A stretch of 7,321 nucleotides of DNA from Candidatus Daviesbacteria bacterium RIFCSPHIGHO2_02_FULL_39_12 (GTDB lineage: Bacteria; Patescibacteriota; Microgenomatia; Daviesbacterales; UBA10151), in NCBI GenBank assembly GCA_001777055.1, contig MFCX01000021.1, positions 1-7,321 on the forward strand, in the 5' to 3' direction. How positions within the stretch are numbered: position 1 is the stretch's first letter; every line of letters starts with the position of its first letter. The notes under the pieces are model-generated. The model was not told where the DNA came from, did no database searches, and saw only the letters and a list, made by a program, of their open reading frames with translations. A program made the position numbers and the translations under genes. This document shows, piece after piece, positions 1-4,131 of this stretch.

Positions 1-237
1 TACCTTTTTGAAAAAGGGCGAAATAGAGAGAGTAAATTTACCATCAGCACACCCAATATCCAGTGCTATTTTATCTTTTGAACTCGACTCCAATAGTTTT
101 TCCTTAAAAATCTTTTCGGGGTCGCCCGCTGGATATTCACTTTTATATCTAGGCTTAATACCCTTACCATATCCATAACCACCAAATTTTTTAGCAACTT
201 TATCATAAAAATCTGCACCGCCTGTTGTACTGCTCAT
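1..237 (-). CDS. Class I SAM-dependent methyltransferase, N-terminal part (cut by window edge)
   Basis: This reading frame is open from an ATG at 237 down to base 1, giving 79 residues that run off the window. Near residues 59-65 it shows LDIGCADG, the glycine-rich motif I that binds S-adenosylmethionine in Rossmann-fold (class I) methyltransferases, preceded by a predicted beta strand (KIALDIG). The N-terminal stretch has FYDKVAKKFGGYGYG followed by EYPAGDPEKIF, a lead-in I associate with small stand-alone methyltransferases of CPR bacteria. The acceptor substrate cannot be told because the catalytic C-terminal part is missing. No Shine-Dalgarno is visible before the ATG, which suggests a very short leader. 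The gene is transcribed away from the GHKL cassette, so it is not part of that operon. The methyltransferase family call is firm; the substrate is unknown. Confidence 0.85.
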   Translation of the reverse strand, partial: MSSTTGGADFYDKVAKKFGGYGYGKGIKPRYKSEYPAGDPEKIFKEKLLESSSKDKIALDIGCADGKFTLSISPFFKKV

Positions 238-248
238 ATATTCACAAC

Positions 249-276
249 TTTACAATAATTTTTCTTGATTGTCCAA
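249..276 (-). promoter_or_regulatory. Possible promoter of the methyltransferase gene
   Basis: On the minus strand TGTAAA (254 to 249) could serve as a -10 box, with a weak TTGGAC -35 box (276 to 271) 16 nt upstream. This would start transcription only about 4-5 nt before the ATG at 237, in line with the short leaders elsewhere in the window. The -35 match is poor, so this is tentative. Confidence 0.25.
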
Positions 277-345
277 ATAAATCTTTATGATGAGATAGCT
301 GAAAAAGTTGTAACCTCTACTTCAGCTGCTTCTAAAATTGGACAA
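269..345. repeat. Nested inverted repeats, possible structured RNA or operator
   Basis: TTGTCCAA (269-276) and TTGGACAA (338-345) form a perfect 8-bp inverted repeat. Inside it AGCTGAA (297-303) and TTCAGCT (321-327) form a second perfect 7-bp stem. An alternative inner pairing joins AGCTG to CAGCT and AAGT (305-308) to ACTT around a small bulge. The element lies in the gene-free stretch between the methyltransferase and the GHKL gene and contains no credible ORF. It could be a small structured RNA on either strand, a binding site for a dimeric regulator, or a remnant of a mobile element. TTCAGCTGC recurs at 409-417 and could compete for pairing. Confidence 0.45.
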
Positions 346-368
346 ATGTACGTATGAACAGTATTCAA

Positions 369-400
369 CCAGACCCTAAGGATTGTCTGGATATTTTTTT
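369..400 (+). terminator. Terminator-like hairpin in the intergenic region
   Basis: CCAGAC (369-374) and GTCTGG (385-390) make a 6-bp stem with a 10-nt loop, followed within four bases by seven Ts (394-400). This is the layout of a plus-strand intrinsic terminator. No plus-strand gene precedes it in the window, so it would end either a short RNA arising from the 269-345 structure or read-through from outside. A second GTCTGG at 455-460 could pair with the same CCAGAC and open the hairpin, as attenuators do, but that is speculation. Confidence 0.5.
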
Positions 401-459
401 AACTGATATTCAGCTGCATATTCAAAAAGTAAGGAACCCCAGCCTCAAAATTCCGTCTG

Positions 460-487
460 GCTGCGGGTCTTAGACCAAGTTAGAACC
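460..487 (-). repeat. Degenerate copy of the tRNA-Gln 3' end (possible attachment-site remnant)
   Basis: GCTGCGGG (460-467) is identical to 1892-1899, which covers most of the 3' acceptor strand of tRNA-Gln. Over 16 nt (460-475 versus 1892-1907) 13 bases agree, and after a 5-nt gap GAACC (483-487) matches the T-loop and stem bases at 1910-1914. Both copies have the same orientation and bracket the GHKL/STAS cassette. Direct repeats of a tRNA 3' end are what site-specific integration into a tRNA leaves behind. The T-arm of this copy no longer folds, there is no 5' half, and no integrase lies between the copies, so chance similarity is possible. Confidence 0.35.
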
Positions 488-519
488 CAATTAATGCAGA
501 ATTATACGTCCTTTTAGAT

Positions 520-536
520 TACCGGGATTCCCGGTA
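520..536. promoter_or_regulatory. 17-nt palindrome, candidate operator of the GHKL/STAS operon
   Basis: TACCGGGA-T-TCCCGGTA is a perfect inverted repeat with 8-bp arms around one central base. It ends four bases before the -35 box of the promoter at 541-569. Its G+C-rich core stands out from the A+T-rich surroundings, and the position, about 49 bases before the predicted transcription start, suits an activator or a repressor of this promoter. It has no T tract, so it is unlikely to be a terminator. Confidence 0.55.
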
Positions 537-540
537 TTAC

Positions 541-569
541 TTGCAAATATCCTACAATCCTGGTAAAAT
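541..569 (+). promoter_or_regulatory. Promoter of the GHKL/STAS operon, predicted leaderless
   Basis: TTGCAA (541-546) and TAAAAT (564-569) sit exactly 17 nt apart, close to the sigma-70 consensus. Transcription would begin about 7 nt after the -10 box, at 576-577, which coincides with the ATG at 577. The mRNA would therefore have essentially no leader, and this argues against the in-frame TTG at 541, which forms the -35 box, being the start codon. Confidence 0.6.
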
Positions 570-576
570 ACTATGT

Positions 577-1536
577 ATGAAGATACATATACCCAATAGT
601 GCTTTTTTAGGTAATATTGACCCATTTTTGAGAAATTTTGGTACCTCAAATCCCGATACGCTTGAGATCACTGCGAATAAACAATGGATTTCAATACATC
701 CGATGGTTATTGCCATGATTGCTGCCTTAGGACTCTCTCTTAAACCTAAACAGGTACACTGTGAAACTATGGAGGCAAGATCGAAGCATTATCTTAAGAG
801 AATGGGATTGTTTGATTTTTTGAAGATTGACTCTGGAATTGAAATTACAGAACATGAATCTGCAGGAAGGTTTATCCCACTAAAGCAAATCACTAATAGT
901 GAAAAATTAACTGAGTTTATTACCGAAGTAGTTCCATTATTGCACTTATCCCCAAAACACACAGAACCTATCAGGTACATATTAAGTGAATTAATGAGGA
1001 ATGTATTTGAGCATGCTGTGTCTAAAATTGGTGTCATAATGTGTGCTCAATATTATAAAAAAAGTAATACAATAAGAATTGGTATTATTGATAGAGGAGT
1101 AGGCATACTAAATACAATTTCAGCATTACATAAGGCCAAGACTGATCTTGAGGCAATTAGACTTGCTTTAACACCGGGTATAACCGGAACCACAAAAAGA
1201 ATAGGTGGTACCGACTATAATGCCGGCGCTGGACTGTTTTTCATTAAGTCTATTGCCACAGTAAACAAGGATTTTTTTGTAATCTATAGCGGAAACGGTA
1301 TGTATAAATTATTAAAAGCCGACAATAAGAAAAGTGTGCGCTTACACGCAGACCCCTTTAAAGATAAGCACTCTAAGGGAGAGAATTTTCCATATTGGCA
1401 GGGTACAGCTGTCGGTATTGATATAAACCTAGATAGTACAGAAGAATTTTCTCTTCTCCTGGATTTGATTAGAAAAAGCTATTCTAAAGCTGTCAAAGAA
1501 CAGAGGAAAGCATACTATAAGGCAAAGTTTATATGA
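577..1536 (+). CDS. GHKL-type ATP-binding protein (anti-sigma/histidine-kinase-like ATPase)
   Basis: This 319-residue protein carries a C-terminal HATPase_c (GHKL) domain from about residue 127 to 240. The ATP-binding motifs are intact: the N box ELMRNVFEHA (138-147, with Glu138, Asn142 and His146), the G1 box DRGVG (172-176) and the G2 box GAGLFFIK (217-224). There is no phospho-acceptor His box, no membrane segment and no receiver domain, so it is not a normal sensor histidine kinase. It is closer to stand-alone ATPases such as SpoIIAB/RsbW-like kinases. The first 85 residues have alternating strand and helix character, ending in HYLKRMGLFDFL, and may be a diverged STAS-like domain; this is inference. 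It is predicted to be cytoplasmic. I start it at ATG 577 rather than TTG 541, which overlaps a promoter box. It overlaps the STAS-like gene by ATGA, implying translational coupling and a joint role. Function is unknown. Confidence 0.8.
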   Translation: MKIHIPNSAFLGNIDPFLRNFGTSNPDTLEITANKQWISIHPMVIAMIAALGLSLKPKQVHCETMEARSKHYLKRMGLFDFLKIDSGIEITEHESAGRFIPLKQITNSEKLTEFITEVVPLLHLSPKHTEPIRYILSELMRNVFEHAVSKIGVIMCAQYYKKSNTIRIGIIDRGVGILNTISALHKAKTDLEAIRLALTPGITGTTKRIGGTDYNAGAGLFFIKSIATVNKDFFVIYSGNGMYKLLKADNKKSVRLHADPFKDKHSKGENFPYWQGTAVGIDINLDSTEEFSLLLDLIRKSYSKAVKEQRKAYYKAKFI

Positions 1537-1823
1537 AAATAATAAAGCTATTACCTAAAACTGGTATATTCGCCGAAAATAAAGATATCGCAAGAGAGAT
1601 ACGAATTAAGTATATAACACCGACTTTAGAAAAAAATGAAGAAATTACCCTAGATTTTGAAGGCGTAGAATCAGCAACTCAATCTTTCGTTCATGCCTTA
1701 ATAAGCGAGTTAATAAGGAATTTTGGGAATGAGGTATTAAACAATATATATTTTAAAAATTGCAACAAAAGCGTTCAGGAAATTATTAACATAGTTGTAG
1801 ATTATATGCAGGCAGCTACATAA
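1533..1823 (+). CDS. Small STAS-like protein (DUF4325 type), partner of the GHKL ATPase
   Basis: This 96-residue soluble protein has the signature of STAS-like DUF4325 proteins: a hydrophobic strand ITLDFEGVESATQSF (about 38-52), a helix ALISELIRNFG (55-65), and a second strand NIYFKNCN (71-78) followed by a terminal helix. STAS domains act as phosphorylatable antagonists of GHKL kinases in partner-switching systems (SpoIIAA/SpoIIAB, RsbV/RsbW). Ser47, Thr49 and Ser51 lie near the usual phospho-site position, but I cannot say which, if any, is used. The start codon lies inside the end of the ATPase gene (ATGA overlap), so the two are almost certainly made together and probably bind each other. 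No sigma factor or PP2C phosphatase gene is adjacent. The family call is fairly sure; the biological output is unknown. Confidence 0.75.
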   Translation: MKIIKLLPKTGIFAENKDIAREIRIKYITPTLEKNEEITLDFEGVESATQSFVHALISELIRNFGNEVLNNIYFKNCNKSVQEIINIVVDYMQAAT

Positions 1824-1839
1824 GCGACCTGTTGTTTTT
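1809..1839 (+). terminator. Weak terminator-like hairpin at the end of the STAS-like gene
   Basis: CAGG (1809-1812) pairs with CCTG (1828-1831), with an inner GC/GC pair across a 2x2 internal loop, followed by TTGTTTTT. The stop codon TAA sits in the loop. The stem is short, so termination here is likely incomplete, with the stronger hairpin at 1987-2009 as backup. Confidence 0.3.
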
Positions 1840-1892
1840 ACCCTATGAGCATATTTGTTTAGGTTGTTATGACAAGCTAAACTTAACAACTG

Positions 1893-1963
1893 CTGCGGGA
1901 CTAGGACTTGAACCTAGATACCATCCTCCAGAGGGACGTGTCCTACCATTAGACGATCCCGCA
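1893..1963 (-). tRNA. trnQ: tRNA-Gln (anticodon CUG)
   Basis: The minus strand folds into a complete 71-nt cloverleaf. The acceptor stem is TGCGGGA with TCCCGCA; the D stem is GTC/GAC around TAATGGTAG; the anticodon arm is CGTCC/GGATG around the loop CTCTGGA, giving anticodon CTG, which reads CAG; the variable loop is 4 nt; the T arm is CTAGG/CCTAG around TTCAAGT. The discriminator is G73 and the first pair is U1-A72, both usual for bacterial tRNA-Gln; U1-A72 is also a known recognition feature for the GatCAB amidotransferase. CCA is not encoded (the next bases are CAG), so a CCA-adding enzyme is needed. The GHKL/STAS cassette lies directly beyond the 3' end, a common position for integrated elements. 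Confidence 0.95.
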
Positions 1964-1973
1964 ATATGCCTAA

Positions 1974-1979
1974 ATTTTA
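1974..1979 (-). promoter_or_regulatory. Possible -10 box of tRNA-Gln
   Basis: TAAAAT on the minus strand lies 10 nt before the tRNA 5' end, so transcription would begin a few bases before the mature tRNA. No good -35 box is seen at 16-18 nt; that region is occupied by the 1987-2009 hairpin. Tentative. Confidence 0.3.
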
Positions 1980-1986
1980 CCACAAA

Positions 1987-2012
1987 AAAACTCGCGCAAG
2001 GCGAGTTTTCTT
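1987..2012. terminator. Intrinsic terminator hairpin, potentially bidirectional
   Basis: AAAACTCGC (1987-1995) and GCGAGTTTT (2001-2009) form a perfect 9-bp stem with a 5-nt loop GCAAG. On the plus strand it is followed by CTT after the TTTT of the stem; on the minus strand the same stem ends in a run of seven Ts (1990 to 1984). The most natural role is to end plus-strand transcripts from the GHKL/STAS operon and insulate the rpiB operon. Such transcripts would run antisense through tRNA-Gln unless they stop at 1809-1839. Confidence 0.65.
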
Positions 2013-2050
2013 GAAAAGCTATCTTTCGATAACCATATTATTTATAACAA

Positions 2051-2090
2051 AGTTGATCTAACTGGTCAAGTAGTACAAAATATATCAACT
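2051..2090. repeat. Inverted repeat upstream of the rpiB promoter
   Basis: AGTTGAT (2051-2057) and ATCAACT (2084-2090) are perfect 7-bp arms separated by 26 nt. Within it TTGATC (2053-2058) and GGTCAA (2064-2069) can form a tighter hairpin with one G-T pair. The element lies immediately upstream of the rpiB -35 region and could be a regulator site, but nothing else supports that. Confidence 0.3.
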
Positions 2091-2095
2091 CTGCC

Positions 2096-2116
2096 ATTTT
2101 ACATTTTACATTTTAC
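2096..2116 (+). repeat. Three tandem ATTTTAC heptamers
   Basis: The unit ATTTTAC is repeated three times without mismatch. Each junction makes a TTTACA, so the -35 box of the rpiB promoter is present in several registers 7 bp apart; only the first is 17 nt from TATAAT. Changes in repeat number would shift which -35 box is in phase. Confidence 0.6.
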
Positions 2117-2126
2117 AATCTATAAT
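2098..2126 (+). promoter_or_regulatory. rpiB: Promoter of the rpiB-LOG-transketolase operon, predicted leaderless
   Basis: TTTACA (2098-2103), a 17-nt spacer and a perfect TATAAT (2121-2126) form a strong sigma-70-type promoter. The -10 box ends six bases before the rpiB ATG at 2133, so transcription should begin at or within a base or two of the start codon. No Shine-Dalgarno can be present, which implies leaderless translation of the first gene. Confidence 0.75.
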
Positions 2127-2132
2127 TAGTAT

Positions 2133-2639
2133 ATGATTTATCTTGCTGCAGATCATGCAGGTTTTGAATTAAAAGAAAAAGTTAAAGGATTTCTTCAGAA
2201 AGAAGGCTATCAAGCAGAAGACTTCGGGGCATATCAGTTTGATAAAGATGATGATTACCCGGATTTTATCTCAAAAGCAGCTGAAGCTGTGTCCAAAGAC
2301 CCGTCCGGTAAAGCAGTCATCTTCGGCAGTTCCGGACAGGGAGAGGCGGTGGTTGCCAATAAATTTAAAAATGTAAGAGCGGTTGTCTTTTACACTCCCT
2401 GCATACCAGTACATAATGTAGACGTAACAGGTAGAGTCAGCACAGACCCTTTTGAAATGATCCGTTTAACCAGAGAACATAATGATGCTAATATATTGTC
2501 GCTTGGAGCAAAGATTTTAACAGAGGAAGATGCGTTGAAAGCAGTCAAGCTTTGGCTGGAAGCCCCTTTTACTGTCGGGGAAAGGCACGTTAGAAGGATA
2601 GAAAAGATTAAACAAATTGAAGACAGGCTTAAATTATGA
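2133..2639 (+). CDS. rpiB: Ribose-5-phosphate isomerase B (RpiB/LacAB family)
   Basis: This cytoplasmic enzyme should interconvert ribose 5-phosphate and ribulose 5-phosphate. The 168 residues begin with the family signature ADHAGFELK (6-14, with Asp7 and His8) and contain the active-site loop GSSGQGEAVVANK (65-77) and the late motif REHNDANILSLGAK (114-127). The cysteine used as catalytic base in E. coli-type RpiB (CGTGIG) is absent; the loop instead has Glu71 in the position of the glutamate used by the mycobacterial GSGNGE type. Compared with the usual 145-150 residues there is an extra segment of about 18 residues around 88-108, between the active-site loop and the REHND motif. It is the first gene of a four-gene operon, is probably translated from a leaderless mRNA, and overlaps the LOG gene by ATGA. 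Family assignment is secure; other RpiB-fold sugar isomerases (LacA/LacB) are less likely given the transketolase neighbours. Confidence 0.92.
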   Translation: MIYLAADHAGFELKEKVKGFLQKEGYQAEDFGAYQFDKDDDYPDFISKAAEAVSKDPSGKAVIFGSSGQGEAVVANKFKNVRAVVFYTPCIPVHNVDVTGRVSTDPFEMIRLTREHNDANILSLGAKILTEEDALKAVKLWLEAPFTVGERHVRRIEKIKQIEDRLKL

Positions 2640-3271
2640 ATGAAGAAGCTAAAGCCAGGAAAGCATTAACTATTCAAAATATTGCAATTTTTGGTTATGC
2701 CGATGCAGCTGAAAATGACGGGCTTTTTAAAACAGTCAGAGAAGTAAGTAAAAGGCTGGCTGAGGCAGGATATATAGTTGTTGACGGAGGCGGACCCGGC
2801 GTGATGAGAGCAGCCACAATAGGCGCAAATGAAGGTGGAGGAAAAGTAATCGGGGTTACTTTATACTCAGAGGATATCCCAAACTTTGAAGGAAGAGATC
2901 CGAAAAATTTATTTGATGAGGAGATAAAGACCACAAACTATGTCGAAAGAACCTTGGCCCTGCTGAAAACAGGACAAGTATACCTTGTGTTTAATGGCGG
3001 AACAGGCACCATCTCAGAATTTGGTATGGCCTGGGGTTTGGCTAAGCTTTACTTTGGCCATCATAAACCATTAGTCCTTTATGGCAATTTCTGGGAAAAA
3101 ATTATTACAGCCTTTAAAGAAAATATGCTGCTTAGACCTCAGGAACTGGAAGTGTATAAAATTGTCAATTCACCGGATGAAGTTCTGGATGCGATTTGGG
3201 ATTTTGGAGAAGAACTGAAAACAGGTAAACATCATCACTCCATGCCGTCAGATGGAGGTTTCGGTATCTAA
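2636..3271 (+). CDS. LOG family protein (nucleoside 5'-monophosphate phosphoribohydrolase-like)
   Basis: This 211-residue protein has the Rossmann-like LOG (formerly 'lysine decarboxylase-like') fold. Visible landmarks are the first strand NIAIFGYA (15-22), the phosphate-binding GGGPGVMRAA (51-60), an arginine at 105 in the helix before the second motif, and GGTGTISE (121-128) ending in Glu128. Arg105 and Glu128 match the catalytic pair of LOG enzymes. The family's usual PGG is NGG here. Characterised members cleave cytokinin ribotides, AMP or similar nucleotides to a free base and ribose 5-phosphate. It sits between rpiB and transketolase, which both use ribose 5-phosphate, so a ribose-salvage role fits better than hormone synthesis; this is inference. 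It starts within the rpiB stop codon and ends 5 nt before the next gene. The tail HHHSMPSDGGFGI is natural sequence and unlikely to be catalytic. The exact substrate is not readable. Confidence 0.85.
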   Translation: MNEEAKARKALTIQNIAIFGYADAAENDGLFKTVREVSKRLAEAGYIVVDGGGPGVMRAATIGANEGGGKVIGVTLYSEDIPNFEGRDPKNLFDEEIKTTNYVERTLALLKTGQVYLVFNGGTGTISEFGMAWGLAKLYFGHHKPLVLYGNFWEKIITAFKENMLLRPQELEVYKIVNSPDEVLDAIWDFGEELKTGKHHHSMPSDGGFGI

Positions 3272-3276
3272 GACCT

Positions 3277-4131
3277 ATGTTAACTGCCCAAGAGGCCCGA
3301 AAATTAGAAGAAAAAGCAAACATTATCCGCCAGGATATTATTAAAATGTTACTTGAGGCAGGATCAGGTCACTCCGCCGGATCTTTGGGCATGACTGATA
3401 TTTTTACCGCCCTTTATTTTAATATCTTAAATCACGATCCTAAAAATCCGGAATGGGCAGAGCGCGATAGATTAATTTTATCCAACGGACATATTTGCCC
3501 TGCGCTTTATGCTACCATGGCTCACGCCGGATATTTTCCTGTTGCCGAGTTAAAAACCTTAAGGGAATTAGGCACCAGATTACAAGGACATCCGCACAGG
3601 ACTGCTTTGCCCGGTCTGGAAACCACATCCGGCCCTTTAGGTTCCGGTTTATCCCAGGCATGCGGTATGGCTTTGGCTGCGAAGATGGATCAAAAAGCGT
3701 GGTGGGTGTATTGCCTGACTTCAGACGGTGAACACGATGCCGGTAATACATGGGAGGCAATCATGTTAGCCGGTAAATATGAATTAAGTAATCTGACTGT
3801 TATTGTGGATAGAAACAACATCCAAATCGACGGCTTTACCGAAGATGTCATGCCGCTTGAGCCGTTAAGACAAAAATACGAAAGCTTTGGCTGGTATGTC
3901 CTGGAGATAGACGGACATAACTTCAATGATATTATCGATGCCTGCAATCAGGCCAAGGCAATTGAAAACAAGTCTGTTTGCATTATTGCCCATACTATCC
4001 CCGGCAAAGGAGTGGATTTTATGGAAAAGAAATTTGAATGGCACGGTAAACCGCCCGATAAGGATGAAGCAAAGAAAGCATTGGCAGAGCTTAGAACTTT
4101 GCAGGGAAAGATCAGGAGCGAGCATGAATAA
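3277..4131 (+). CDS. Transketolase, N-terminal (thiamine-diphosphate-binding) subunit
   Basis: This 284-residue protein is the first half of a split transketolase, which moves two-carbon units between sugar phosphates in the non-oxidative pentose-phosphate pathway. It shows GSGHSAGSLG (29-38), SNGHICPALYA (69-79, usually SKGH), the HPHR segment (105-108), the GPLGSGLSQACGMA loop (119-132) and the thiamine-diphosphate/metal motif SDGEHDAGNTWEA (149-161), followed by VDRNNIQIDG. The length matches TktN halves in bacteria and archaea with divided transketolases. The only Shine-Dalgarno-like GGAGG lies 18-19 nt upstream of the ATG, farther than usual, so translation may be coupled to the LOG gene. 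Its last 8 nt overlap the start of the C-terminal subunit, with which it must assemble. Very confident. Confidence 0.94.
   Translation: MLTAQEARKLEEKANIIRQDIIKMLLEAGSGHSAGSLGMTDIFTALYFNILNHDPKNPEWAERDRLILSNGHICPALYATMAHAGYFPVAELKTLRELGTRLQGHPHRTALPGLETTSGPLGSGLSQACGMALAAKMDQKAWWVYCLTSDGEHDAGNTWEAIMLAGKYELSNLTVIVDRNNIQIDGFTEDVMPLEPLRQKYESFGWYVLEIDGHNFNDIIDACNQAKAIENKSVCIIAHTIPGKGVDFMEKKFEWHGKPPDKDEAKKALAELRTLQGKIRSEHE
4114..4118 (+). promoter_or_regulatory. Shine-Dalgarno site for the transketolase C subunit
   Basis: AGGAG lies five bases before ATG 4124, inside the end of the N-subunit gene. It fixes the start at 4124 rather than at in-frame ATGs farther upstream, and it is the clearest ribosome-binding site in the window. 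Confidence 0.75.

Noticed and set aside
241..540. CRISPR array or full second tRNA in the gene-free stretch
   Set aside because: Repeats here are short inverted pairs, not regularly spaced direct repeats, and the tRNA-like piece lacks a 5' half and a foldable T arm.
541..576. TTG 541 as start of the GHKL protein
   Set aside because: The TTG is part of a good -35 box, and ATG 577 sits at the predicted transcription start.
1857..1890. H-type pseudoknot downstream of tRNA-Gln (GTTTAG/CTAAAC and GTTGTTA/TAACAAC)
   Set aside because: The two stems interleave, but the connecting loops would be 0 and 1 nt across 6-7 bp stems, which is sterically unlikely; they are better seen as alternative hairpins without a T tract.
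1832..2014. Plus-strand 60-residue open frame
   Set aside because: It runs antisense across the tRNA-Gln gene and into the terminator, starts with a non-ATG codon and resembles no protein.
3926..4123. Longer N-terminus for the transketolase C subunit
   Set aside because: It covers the N-subunit gene in another frame, has no domain similarity, and a good Shine-Dalgarno supports ATG 4124.
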